From the NCBI GenBank assembly GCA_005938025.2, contig VCCI02000001.1, positions 496,001-560,000 of the forward strand: DNA of 64,000 nt, read 5' to 3'. A model generated the notes under the pieces. That model searched no databases. It was not told the origin of the DNA and saw only the letters and a program-made list of their open reading frames with translations. Position numbers and translations under genes: made by a program. The stretch is from Inquilinus sp. KBS0705. GTDB lineage: Bacteria > Bacteroidota > Bacteroidia > Sphingobacteriales > Sphingobacteriaceae. This document shows positions 27,248 to 36,888 of this stretch, one piece after another (the stretch's first letter is position 1; every line of letters starts with the position of its first letter).

Positions 27248-28648
27248 ATGAAGAATTTTTTGGATGACGACTTTTTGTTGGGATCGGCCACGGCTGCACG
27301 CCTTTATTACGATTTTGCTGAAGACCTGCCTATTATAGATTACCACTGCCACCTGCCGCCCGAGCAAATTGCCGGTAATATTAATTTTGCCAATATTACC
27401 CAGGCATGGTTATACGGCGACCATTACAAATGGCGGGCCATGCGCGCCAATGGTATAAACGAAAGCTATATTACCGGTGGCAAAAGCGATGAAGAAAAGT
27501 TTGAGCAATGGGCGCTAACCGTGCCTTACACGCTGCGTAACCCCCTTTACCATTGGACACACCTGGAGCTTAGGCGATATTTTGGCATAAAAGACCGCCT
27601 TAACGAGGGTACAGGGCCATTTATTTATGAAGATTGCTCGGCACAATTGCAGCGGCCAGAGTTTTCGGTGCGGGGCCTTATCAAAAAAATGAATGTAGAA
27701 ACCATTTGTACTACAGACGACCCGCTGGATAGCCTGGAGCATCACGATCAGATAAAAAAGAGCGCCACGGGTTTAAAAGTGCTGCCGGCTTTCAGGCCCG
27801 ATAAGGCCATGAACGCTGATGATGTAACCGCGCTTAACCTGTACATAAACAAATTAGAGGAGTTAAACGACAGCAGTATAGAAAGCTACGACGCCTACCT
27901 TAACGCTTTAAAAAGACGGCATACTTTTTTTGCGGCTAACGGCTGTACGGTATCTGACCACGGCCTGGAGCATATTTATGCGGAAGATTATACCGACGAA
28001 GAGATAAAGGCCATTTTTATAAAGATAAGGGAGGGTAAGCCGCTATTGCGGAATGAGTTACTAAAGTTTAAATCGGCTATGCTTTTTCAGTTTGCTACGT
28101 GGAACAGTGAGAAGGGCTGGGTGCAGCAATTTCACCTGGGTGCGCTGCGCAATAACAATACGCGCCTTTTAAGCAAGTTAGGCCCCGATACCGGTTTCGA
28201 TTCTATTGGCGATTTTAGCCAGGCAAGGGCATTGTCTAAATTTTTAAATAAGCTTGATGCGGATGACCGCCTGGCCAAAACCATTATTTACAACCTAAAC
28301 CCGGCCGATAACGAAGTGATAGCCTCGATGATAGGCAATTTTAACGATGGTTCGGTAGCCGGTAAAATACAGTATGGGTCGGCGTGGTGGTTTTTAGATC
28401 AAAAGGATGGCATGACCCGGCAGATCAATGCCCTGTCGAACATGGGGCTTTTAAGTCGCTTTGTAGGCATGCTTACCGATTCGCGAAGCTTCTTGTCGTT
28501 CCCGCGGCACGAGTACTTTAGGCGGCTACTTTGCAACCTGTTTGCGCAAGATATTGAGAACGGCGAACTCCCCAACGACCCCGAATGGACCGGCAAAGTA
28601 ATACAGGATATTTGCTACTACAATGCCAAAAGCTATTTTAGGTTTTAA
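27248..28648 (+). CDS. uxaC: Glucuronate isomerase (uronate isomerase)
   Basis: A 466-residue amidohydrolase-superfamily enzyme that interconverts D-glucuronate and D-fructuronate (or galacturonate and tagaturonate), the first step of hexuronate catabolism. The N-terminal metal motif is IIDYHCHLPPEQIA. Typical segments follow: HWTHLELRRYFGI, ICTTDDPLDSLEHH, and near the C-terminus LTDSRSFLSFPRHEYFRR. Length matches the family (about 465-470). The rest of the pathway (UxaB/UxuA/KdgK) is not in this window, apart from the SDR at 3101-3922. It suggests use of uronic acids from pectin or glucuronan. Confidence 0.95.
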   Translation: MKNFLDDDFLLGSATAARLYYDFAEDLPIIDYHCHLPPEQIAGNINFANITQAWLYGDHYKWRAMRANGINESYITGGKSDEEKFEQWALTVPYTLRNPLYHWTHLELRRYFGIKDRLNEGTGPFIYEDCSAQLQRPEFSVRGLIKKMNVETICTTDDPLDSLEHHDQIKKSATGLKVLPAFRPDKAMNADDVTALNLYINKLEELNDSSIESYDAYLNALKRRHTFFAANGCTVSDHGLEHIYAEDYTDEEIKAIFIKIREGKPLLRNELLKFKSAMLFQFATWNSEKGWVQQFHLGALRNNNTRLLSKLGPDTGFDSIGDFSQARALSKFLNKLDADDRLAKTIIYNLNPADNEVIASMIGNFNDGSVAGKIQYGSAWWFLDQKDGMTRQINALSNMGLLSRFVGMLTDSRSFLSFPRHEYFRRLLCNLFAQDIENGELPNDPEWTGKVIQDICYYNAKSYFRF

Positions 28649-28683
28649 CAAAAAGGCCTCCCGAATGGGGAGGCCTTTTTGTT
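28647..28683. terminator. Bidirectional terminator between convergent genes
   Basis: Stem AACAAAAAGGCCTCCC (28647-28662), loop GAAT, complementary arm (28667-28683) with one base variation. It overlaps the stop codon of uxaC and that of the convergent giant gene, so both transcripts share one hairpin and practically no spacer exists. Confidence 0.88.
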
Positions 28684-31600
28684 AGTATTTAATAAGGAAA
28701 AAACCTGTTAACTGTTTCGCCTCGTTGTTTCCGTCTTTATATTCCAGCACATAATAATAAGTGCCGGGTTTTTGCATTGCCCGGTTTTTGGTAGAATGTC
28801 CGTCAAACACTCTGTTTTGGTTATTATATCCCACAACATTATAAACAGTATTACCATTTACATCCATAATGTTAACCCGGTTATCAGGATAGTTACCTAT
28901 ACCTTCAATATTTAACACATCGTTAACGCCATCACCATTGGGCGACATGGCTTTGCTTACTATTAACGTTTTAGATGCGGTGATATTCGACGCAGCAGAT
29001 ACTGTTAATTCGCCGGTAACATAATTAAACGCATAATTAGTACTTACTGCGCCGCTTACGGTTATAGGATATACACCCGGCTCAGACGAGGCTGTGGCAG
29101 TGGTGGTTAATTTGGGCTGGGTTACCAGCTTGGTTTTATCATCGTTATTAACAAAGCCGGTAATAGTAGTGGTTAATATCGGGTTCTCATCGCCTGCTTT
29201 TTTGGTTTTATTATCAGCTTTTATGGTAAGCGTGGCCTTGTTTATAGTAAATATGGTTGTTTTAACAATAGATGGTGCATATACAGCATTACCTGTTTGC
29301 TGTACCGAAAGATGTATTAATCCTGCTGATACGATATGTAATTTGCCGTTTACTATGGTTGCTATATGCTCATCAGAACTGTGAAATGTTAAAGGCAAGC
29401 CCGACGATGTAGTTGCTGCTATAAAATCTGCATGGCCATAGTTTATTGCATTGGTTATAAATTTAATAGTTTGAATCAACTTTGGTTTAGTTAGCTTAAC
29501 CGTGTATGCTTTTTTAGTTTTCGCATCTTTTGATGTAACTAAAATAGTAATTGTATTAAATCCTGGCACTAACAAGAAATTGCATGTGTTGCCTTTATAA
29601 AGAGTTCCATTTATAGTAACGACAGAAGACGAATCGCTTGGTGTATAGGTGATAGTTGTTGTTTTAATATAGTCTGCTACAGATGAGGAATAATTTATTA
29701 TATCTGTGTCAAATAAGGGGTTAAGTTTAACCTGGCTAAATGTTAATGATGCCAAATTTGCGTTGCTTCCGGCGTCTTTTTTAATATTTACAGTATAGGT
29801 TTTAGTAGTGCCATCGGTACCGGTAACAATCGTATTAATAGTGTTGTTGCCCACAGTTAAAGGTATAATTGCCGACGGCTTGCCCGATACTACAGCAATT
29901 CCGTTTACCTTTATGGTGCTGGTTTTGGCCCATGCCGTTGGTGTTATAGTAATGCCAGAAACAGAATTGCCAATTTGCAATGTGTAATTGGTGATTCTAT
30001 AATCAAAAGCTGGTTTTAAGTTTCCGGCATCCAAAACCAATGCCGACAGCCTTGTATCAGAAGCCACTTTGATACTCACCGTTGCCTTTACATTGCCACC
30101 ACTATTGTAAGCGGTAACGGTATAGTTTTTTGCCGGACTTATCGTGGTTGGTTTACCTCCAATAACGCCTGTTTGGTTATTAATAGTGATGCCTGGCGGC
30201 AATGCTGGTGTTATGTAATACCCGCCCGAAAGTGTGTACTTTACAACAGTTCCGTCATATGCCCTGGTTACATAAAGGTTGTCTTCTTTATCAACAAAAA
30301 TATTTGTTGGGTTAATAAGGCCGCTTACAACAGTAACAGGCTTTTTGCCTTGTGCTATTTTTAGTATTGCTGCGTTAGCCAAATCTAAAACAAATAGGTT
30401 GCCGGAAGCATCTACTGTCATATTACCAGGCCTAACAATAGTAGTTGTTAACATGGTTTTAGTTGTACTTCCTGCAGCTATTTTGGCTACATAGTGATCA
30501 TTAGGGTTTGCTACGTATAAATTGCCTGCTGCATCTACTGTACCAACAATATCATATACATTTATATTTAGATTGGTTTTAGTGCCATTTTTAGCCACTT
30601 TAACTACTCCATAAATACCGGCATCAAATACATATAAATTACCTACGCCATCAATTGCTACTCCATTAGGATACTTGAAGTTTTTTGCCACAGTATCCGG
30701 CTTTACTGTGCCCGAATGATATTTTAGCAGGGCGGTTTTATTCGTAATGTCAGTCATGTAAACATTACCGGCAGCATCTACAGCAATGGGGTCTGCTGAT
30801 AGGGTGGGTAACCCTGTAGCCCAAACAACAGCTTTAGTTTGGCCGAGGGCCACTTTTTTTATATTTAAAGAGGTGCCCGAATCGCTTATATACATGTTAC
30901 CCGATGCATCCATAGTAAGTGCCCTTGGGGTGTTAAAACCGGTAGCGAAAATTTTAGGTGTGGCACTATAACCTGGCTCGGCTATATTTTGGGCAGTAGG
31001 TATAAGGTTATCTATAGTTTCGGTTACAGTAAAAGTATTAGGGCCCGTATAGCTTAAGACAGGCTTTGGGGGGAGCGCAATAGCCATAGTTAATTTAGTA
31101 GAGCTACTGCCGCCGTTATTATAGGCTGTAATGGTATAAGTTGCTGTGCCGCCTTCTAAAGGTGTGCCACTTATAGTACCGCTAGGGCTGTGGAAGTATA
31201 AACCCTGTGGTAATGCAGGGCTTATGCTATAGCCGTTTGTACTTGCTTTTCTAATTCCGGTTTGGCCGTCGGTTATGTATAAGTTGCCTTTTCTATCGGT
31301 GGTGATGCCACTTAAAAAACTACTAGTTACAGCAAAAAGATTGACTACACCAGCAGAGGTGATTTTTTTAATTACATTATTGGCAGATTGTGTTACAAAT
31401 ATATTACCTAAAGCATCTACAGTAATGTTATTAGGCCAAGTTAAATTGTCAGCAATCAAAGATATTTTATTGGTCTTGACGTCAAGCTTTTTTAACTCAT
31501 ATACTGTATTGCCTGCAGATGCTATGATATACAAGTTGCCTGAAGGATCGGATGTTAAAGCTGTTATCCAAGAGAACTTACCAATTGATTTCATTGAACC

Positions 31601-33745
31601 ATTGGTAAGGGATATTTTTTCGAGTTCGCCCTTTATATTGTCAGAAACATATACATTTCCTGCGCCATCGGCAGCTATGGCACTGGGCGCTTTTAAACCG
31701 GTTTTTATATACGTAATTGCATTATTGGCCGCGGCTACACAGGTAATGGTGCCATCGCCGCTGGCCAGTTGTATTGAATAAGCGTTGCCAAGCGGATCGG
31801 TTGTTATAAGCCCAGATTGGTATTTTTTTTCGGACGCCAAATTGGTGATGCTGCCGTCTGGAGCGCTGACTTTTTGTATCAAGGAACTTTGGGCGTTTTC
31901 AACATAAATATTACCAAACGCATCAGCAGCAATATCTGTAGGGGTACTAAGGCCAGTTGCATAGGGTTGTAAATCGCCATACATAATGGCAGGTACACTG
32001 CCGCCCGTGTTTATTGGTTTTATAGGTGTAATAGGGGTGCCCACAGCGTATCTTTTTATTGGGTCGCTATAGCTTATTGCAGGTGCGGCCGTTGCCCGCA
32101 CAACTGTTAATTTGTAAATCGACTTTTCCCCGTTTTGCGCGATAACGACAATATTTATTGCATTTGGTCCGTCAACCAATGCTATACTTGCCGATGCCGT
32201 TCCTGTTTTTATTGTTGCCCCATTTACTTTAATCGTAGCCAAAGGATCTGTTGTGGCGGGTGTTACTTTGATAGATCCTGTTGTGCTGCTAAGCAAAGTT
32301 AAATAAGACGTAGTGTTTTTTGAAAACACGGGGGATAGCAACCCCTTACTAAGAGTTAGGTTTTTTAGGCTGGCATCAGAGGGGGCTTCGCGGGATATTG
32401 TCAATTTGTAACTAAGGCTGGTAGTTTTAGCGGCATCGGTTACTAATATGTTTATTATGTTTTGACCTATAACTAAAGGAATGTCTGTCATTTTGCCAGA
32501 TGTAATTACTTTACTATTTACCTTTATAATAGCCGTACTGTCGTTACTTGATGGTGTAAGTTTAAGAGATGATACTTCATATTTGACCGTATCGGTATAA
32601 ACCCTTTTATCAGTTGTAAAGGCAGGGTACAAGGTTGCATTGCTTACAGTAAGGTCTGCAAGGCTGGCATTGTTTATACCGATATTTAAATTTGCCGAGC
32701 CGGAACCGCTACTGTTGTAAGCTATAACAACGTAATTTGTTGCGGCAGTTTTAACTCTTGGGGTGCCGCTAACAGTACCAGTGCTAACATCAAAATTTAA
32801 CCCATTTGGCAGAGTTGGCTTTATAGTATAACAATTTAGTGTGATTTTTTGTATAGCAAACGAATTAAAAGCGATATATAAGTTACCATCCATATCTGTT
32901 TGCATACCGCCATAGCTTGGAAACACTTGTGATGCTGCCGTTGATATAGAATGATCGACTGCTGATACTCTTTTTAAAGCGTATTTATATGGGTCGTACA
33001 GATAAAGATTTCCGGCCGCATCAGAGGTAATACCTTGTTGAAATTGGAAATTTACAGGTATTAATGAAATACTATGATCAATAGCAGAAATCTTCTTTAT
33101 AAATAATTTTCCGTACTCAACTACATATATATTACCCTCGGCATCTACCGCAATACCATTAATGCTATCAAAGTTAGAGGCAATGGTTGTAGTAGCGCCA
33201 TCGATAGCTGATATTTTTTTAATTGTATTAAAATTGTCAGATAAAAATACACTGCCTGAACCATCAACAGCAATATTGGTAACTGTACTTAAACCTGTGC
33301 CTATTTGGGATACCCGACCTGTACCTGTAGCAATTTTTGTTACATAGCCATTAAAACCATAAATAGAATAAATATTGCCTTTTTTATCAGCAGTTATATA
33401 GTTTGATAATAGGTTAGTTGCAAAATCGGTAGTTATGCCTGTTTTAGCATCTACTTTTTTGATTGTATGAGCATAAGCATCAATTAAGTAAAAGTTTTTT
33501 GCCGAATCTACTGCAAGCCCCGTGATATTACCCCCATAAGAAAAAGTTTTAACATTGGTAAGTGTTCCATACGATGTAGCACCACCGCTATTAGTTGGGG
33601 TTACCGGGCTAATAGGTAGGTTTGCAATAAAGGTTTTAGCACTACCGTAGCTTATTTTAGGTACCTGGGCCAACACTATTGGTATGCAGAACAGCATACC
33701 AATAGCTATAAACAGTAAAAATTTATAGGTAAAAGTTTTATTCAT
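28682..33745 (-). CDS. Giant T9SS type-B cargo: propeller, cadherin-like and MBG modules (1687 aa)
   Basis: The ATG at 33745 starts a clear signal peptide (MNKTFTYKFLLFIAIGMLF, cut near VLAQ); a TTG seven codons earlier is less likely. In order: a propeller block with SMP-30/Vgb-like repeats (about 60-320), a He_PIG domain, two cadherin-like beta-sandwich domains (ASLADLTVSNATLYPAF and ASLKNLTLSKGLLSPVF), a second and third propeller block each followed by He_PIG, two more cadherin-like domains, a Big-type domain, one MBG module and the T9SS type-B signal (AMSPNGDGVNDVLNIEGI to LTGFFLIKY). It differs from the 2148-residue protein in the cadherin-like pairs. Probably cell-surface; function unknown. 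Confidence 0.83.
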   Translation of the reverse strand: MNKTFTYKFLLFIAIGMLFCIPIVLAQVPKISYGSAKTFIANLPISPVTPTNSGGATSYGTLTNVKTFSYGGNITGLAVDSAKNFYLIDAYAHTIKKVDAKTGITTDFATNLLSNYITADKKGNIYSIYGFNGYVTKIATGTGRVSQIGTGLSTVTNIAVDGSGSVFLSDNFNTIKKISAIDGATTTIASNFDSINGIAVDAEGNIYVVEYGKLFIKKISAIDHSISLIPVNFQFQQGITSDAAGNLYLYDPYKYALKRVSAVDHSISTAASQVFPSYGGMQTDMDGNLYIAFNSFAIQKITLNCYTIKPTLPNGLNFDVSTGTVSGTPRVKTAATNYVVIAYNSSGSGSANLNIGINNASLADLTVSNATLYPAFTTDKRVYTDTVKYEVSSLKLTPSSNDSTAIIKVNSKVITSGKMTDIPLVIGQNIINILVTDAAKTTSLSYKLTISREAPSDASLKNLTLSKGLLSPVFSKNTTSYLTLLSSTTGSIKVTPATTDPLATIKVNGATIKTGTASASIALVDGPNAINIVVIAQNGEKSIYKLTVVRATAAPAISYSDPIKRYAVGTPITPIKPINTGGSVPAIMYGDLQPYATGLSTPTDIAADAFGNIYVENAQSSLIQKVSAPDGSITNLASEKKYQSGLITTDPLGNAYSIQLASGDGTITCVAAANNAITYIKTGLKAPSAIAADGAGNVYVSDNIKGELEKISLTNGSMKSIGKFSWITALTSDPSGNLYIIASAGNTVYELKKLDVKTNKISLIADNLTWPNNITVDALGNIFVTQSANNVIKKITSAGVVNLFAVTSSFLSGITTDRKGNLYITDGQTGIRKASTNGYSISPALPQGLYFHSPSGTISGTPLEGGTATYTITAYNNGGSSSTKLTMAIALPPKPVLSYTGPNTFTVTETIDNLIPTAQNIAEPGYSATPKIFATGFNTPRALTMDASGNMYISDSGTSLNIKKVALGQTKAVVWATGLPTLSADPIAVDAAGNVYMTDITNKTALLKYHSGTVKPDTVAKNFKYPNGVAIDGVGNLYVFDAGIYGVVKVAKNGTKTNLNINVYDIVGTVDAAGNLYVANPNDHYVAKIAAGSTTKTMLTTTIVRPGNMTVDASGNLFVLDLANAAILKIAQGKKPVTVVSGLINPTNIFVDKEDNLYVTRAYDGTVVKYTLSGGYYITPALPPGITINNQTGVIGGKPTTISPAKNYTVTAYNSGGNVKATVSIKVASDTRLSALVLDAGNLKPAFDYRITNYTLQIGNSVSGITITPTAWAKTSTIKVNGIAVVSGKPSAIIPLTVGNNTINTIVTGTDGTTKTYTVNIKKDAGSNANLASLTFSQVKLNPLFDTDIINYSSSVADYIKTTTITYTPSDSSSVVTINGTLYKGNTCNFLLVPGFNTITILVTSKDAKTKKAYTVKLTKPKLIQTIKFITNAINYGHADFIAATTSSGLPLTFHSSDEHIATIVNGKLHIVSAGLIHLSVQQTGNAVYAPSIVKTTIFTINKATLTIKADNKTKKAGDENPILTTTITGFVNNDDKTKLVTQPKLTTTATASSEPGVYPITVSGAVSTNYAFNYVTGELTVSAASNITASKTLIVSKAMSPNGDGVNDVLNIEGIGNYPDNRVNIMDVNGNTVYNVVGYNNQNRVFDGHSTKNRAMQKPGTYYYVLEYKDGNNEAKQLTGFFLIKY

Positions 33746-33819
33746 AAATTGGTTTAGGCAAATCAAATAGTTATCAGGGGTATTATAAAGTTATTAAATA
33801 TTATGCAAAGATGTTATCA

Positions 33820-36702
33820 CTAATATTTAATAACAATATACCCTGTTTTATGCTTTAGCTCGCTACCGTCTTTATAATCTAACTGGTAGTAATATGTTCC
33901 GGCTTGTTGTTTGGCACCGTTTGTATTAGATTGGCCTTTGTAAACTTTATTAAGGTTGTCGTACTTAACGGTTTCAAAAATTTTAGTGCCGTTGGCGTTT
34001 AGTATGGTTAATTTATTATCAGGGAATTTTTCTATCCCTTCAATAACAAGCGCGTCGTTAATGCCATCGCCGTTTGGCGACAGGCTTTGTTGTAGCGAAA
34101 GGGGGCTTGTATCGGTTTTTGCAGGGCTTGCCGCAGCAAGGCTTTGCTGTACAGGTACACTGTGTACAGTCCCTGCCGGTTGTACTACAGCCACTTTTAT
34201 TTTGGTAAGGCTGCTGCCGGCGCCGTTATAACCTACTATTGTGTATAACGTTGCTGCATTGGCAACAGTAGGCGTACCGCTAATTATACCCGTTTTGCCA
34301 TCGAATACTAAACCCGCGGGTAGGGCGGGGCTAATGGTATAACCGGTAACATCTATTTTGCGTATCTCGTTATTATAAAAATCAGCTTCGTACAGGTTGC
34401 CTTTGCCATCTAACACAACGCCGGATGGATGGTTAAAGTTGGCTTTATCACCCGTCTCGTTCCAACGGCCGGCAGTTAAATTGCCTGCTAATGTTTTTAC
34501 AACACCATCGGGGGTGATAGAGCGTATTTGGTTATTATCATAATCGGCTACATATACATTGCCTGTGCCATCTACTGTTAAGGCGTAGGGGTTTCTAAAC
34601 TTAGCCGCTTTGCCTGTACCGTTGGCAAAACCTTCGGTACCGCTACCTGCCAGCGTGGTTACAACGCCTGTTGGTGATATCTTCCTTATCAGGTGGTTAT
34701 GTTGGTCGGCTACATATACATTGCGTTTGCTATCAACAGCTACCCCAAAAGGATATAAAAACTTGGCCCCGCTGCCCGTACCGTCTGCACTTCCCCAATC
34801 ATAGCCTCCGGCAAATAGTGTTACATCGGCGTTTGGCGTTATTTTACTTACGCGGTTATTACTGGTAAAATACAGGTTGTTTTGCCAATCTATAGCCATG
34901 CCATTTGGCTGTATAATGGTAACATTGGTTCCGTTGCCTGTTGGTGCGGTATTATAAGTGCCCCCTGCAAAGGTGGTTACTACACCTGTAGGTGTTATTT
35001 TGCGTATCTTATTAGCGCCCTGGTCTGATACAAAGATGTTGCCCATATCATCAACCGCTAAAGCCGATGGGTGGTAAAAGCTGGCCGCCGCGCCTGTACC
35101 ATCTGCGCCGTTGTAACTGCCATTGCCTGCTATTGTCCTTACCACCCCTTCTGTATTTATTTTTCGGATGCGGTTATTTTCCTGGTCGGCCACATATACG
35201 TTACCTTCATAATCGGTAGCTAAGCCCATTGGGTTAAAAAATTGGGCGTCGGTGCCTTTTCCATCGTTTGTGCCATGGCTGCCATCGCTTGGCCCCGCAA
35301 ACGATGTCACCTTGCCATACGTACCCATAGGCACTGCCCCGCCGCTGTTAACAGGTTTTAACGGGGCAATGGCCCTTTTTACGGTATAGGTTAACACAGT
35401 GCTTGCATAACTGATAGCTGGGGCTTGTATAGCGCCTTTTACAGCTATATTAAGGGTATAACTGCTATTGCCGCTACTATTGTAAGCGGTTACTACATAC
35501 TTAGCTGCCGGGCGGCTTGTTGCCGGTGTGCCGCTTATGTTACCCGTACCGTCAATAATTAAACCGGGAGGCAGCGCAGGGCTTACAGTATAGCCCAAAG
35601 GCGATATTTTTGATATTTGAGCAACGCCATTACCGGTAAATATCATACCATTAGAATCGATACAAAGGCCGGCCCCTAATAACGGCGGGCTTGGTATAGG
35701 GGTTAATACAGTGGCGTTGTTTGATATTTTTGTTAGTTTACCGTAGGCCTGTACAAATATATTGTCGTTGGCATCCAGTGTAAGGTAGGTGGCCCCGTTA
35801 AAGGCAATAAGATAGCCTTGCACACCAGTGGGGCTTATCTTAATAATATACTCGTGCGGTACACTTGCATAAGTATAGCCTATTATGATAACGTTGCCTG
35901 CTTTGTCTGTAGCTATATCCCTAATCACATCAAATCCGGATGCAAGGGTAGTAACTACACCGGCGGTGGTTATTTTACGCACTTTAGCGCCATTATACTG
36001 GTCTGCTACGTATAATGTGCCTTTGCTATCTATTGCCATATTGGTGGGGCTTAAAAAGCTTGCAGCTGTCACTTTGCCATCAACCGATGCGCTTTTACCG
36101 CTGCCTGCAAAAGTAGTTACCACACCATCGCGGGTTATCTTCCTTATCCTAAAGTTACTTTGATCGCTAACAAACAAATTACCGGCGGCATCAACCACTA
36201 CATCTGATGGATTAGCGAAAATTGCTTTTTTGCCTGTGCCATCTGCATAGCCCCGTTGGCCGCTCCCCGCAACGGTACTTACGTAGCCCGACGGGCTTAT
36301 CATCCTGATGTTATTGTAATACGAATCGGCAACGTAGATGTAATTACCTTTGGTGATGGCATAACCCATCGCAAAGCCAAATTTCGCCGTCTTGCCCGAT
36401 CCATCTGTAACACCCTGGCCGCCTTCGCCTGCAAATACGGTTGTTTTGCCATAAAACGCGTTAGGTATAGCCCCACCAGTATTGGTTACCGATAGGGCAG
36501 GTATAGCGGTTTCGGCAGTGTAAGTTTTAGTGCCCGCAGGATAGGCTATTTTTGGTGCCGGTAATGCAGTTGTGGTAGTAGCACTTGCTTTAATTACATT
36601 GGTATTGGTTACAGGGCTTGTAACTTGTGCTACACCAATATTGGGTATTAAATAGTTTATTACAAGAAATAAAAAAAACACAAAAGATATTTTTTTATGC
36701 AT
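33820..36702 (-). CDS. T9SS type-B cargo: two NHL propellers with He_PIG domains (960 aa)
   Basis: A signal peptide ends near residue 26 (NIGVAQ). Then come two blocks of NHL repeats (about 75-360 and 450-790), with repeats such as FANPSDVVVDAAGNLFVSDQSN followed by IRKIT and GVVTTFAGSG. Each block is closed by a He_PIG domain (LPPGLIIDGTGNISGTP). The C-terminus is the T9SS type-B signal (LSPNGDGINDALVIEGI to KTGYIVIKY). It lacks MBG and cadherin-like modules. It lies on the same strand as the 1687-residue protein, 75 nt upstream of its start. Confidence 0.85.
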   Translation of the reverse strand: MHKKISFVFFLFLVINYLIPNIGVAQVTSPVTNTNVIKASATTTTALPAPKIAYPAGTKTYTAETAIPALSVTNTGGAIPNAFYGKTTVFAGEGGQGVTDGSGKTAKFGFAMGYAITKGNYIYVADSYYNNIRMISPSGYVSTVAGSGQRGYADGTGKKAIFANPSDVVVDAAGNLFVSDQSNFRIRKITRDGVVTTFAGSGKSASVDGKVTAASFLSPTNMAIDSKGTLYVADQYNGAKVRKITTAGVVTTLASGFDVIRDIATDKAGNVIIIGYTYASVPHEYIIKISPTGVQGYLIAFNGATYLTLDANDNIFVQAYGKLTKISNNATVLTPIPSPPLLGAGLCIDSNGMIFTGNGVAQISKISPLGYTVSPALPPGLIIDGTGNISGTPATSRPAAKYVVTAYNSSGNSSYTLNIAVKGAIQAPAISYASTVLTYTVKRAIAPLKPVNSGGAVPMGTYGKVTSFAGPSDGSHGTNDGKGTDAQFFNPMGLATDYEGNVYVADQENNRIRKINTEGVVRTIAGNGSYNGADGTGAAASFYHPSALAVDDMGNIFVSDQGANKIRKITPTGVVTTFAGGTYNTAPTGNGTNVTIIQPNGMAIDWQNNLYFTSNNRVSKITPNADVTLFAGGYDWGSADGTGSGAKFLYPFGVAVDSKRNVYVADQHNHLIRKISPTGVVTTLAGSGTEGFANGTGKAAKFRNPYALTVDGTGNVYVADYDNNQIRSITPDGVVKTLAGNLTAGRWNETGDKANFNHPSGVVLDGKGNLYEADFYNNEIRKIDVTGYTISPALPAGLVFDGKTGIISGTPTVANAATLYTIVGYNGAGSSLTKIKVAVVQPAGTVHSVPVQQSLAAASPAKTDTSPLSLQQSLSPNGDGINDALVIEGIEKFPDNKLTILNANGTKIFETVKYDNLNKVYKGQSNTNGAKQQAGTYYYQLDYKDGSELKHKTGYIVIKY

Positions 36703-36837
36703 ATTATAGTAACGGCTTAATCAAAAAGATAATTAATAAATAGGGCGTTTGCTGCAAAGGTAATCAAATGCCCGGGTTTTAGCGTTAACTTATTATCAAT
36801 CAAGCGTTAAAATTTAAAAGCGCTGAGCCCTAAAACA

Positions 36838-36865
36838 AAAAGGCCCAGTGTGATGCAGGGCCTTT
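36838..36865 (-). terminator. Hairpin terminator of the glutaminase-fusion gene
   Basis: On the minus strand an AAAGGCCC stem (36858-36865) with an 11-nt loop and a complementary GGGCCTTTTT arm (36837-36846) is followed by a T-rich tail. It lies 23 nt after the stop of the 1101-residue gene, so the 960-residue gene is transcribed separately. Confidence 0.8.
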
Positions 36866-36888
36866 GTTAAATATTAAATATGCTGTTG

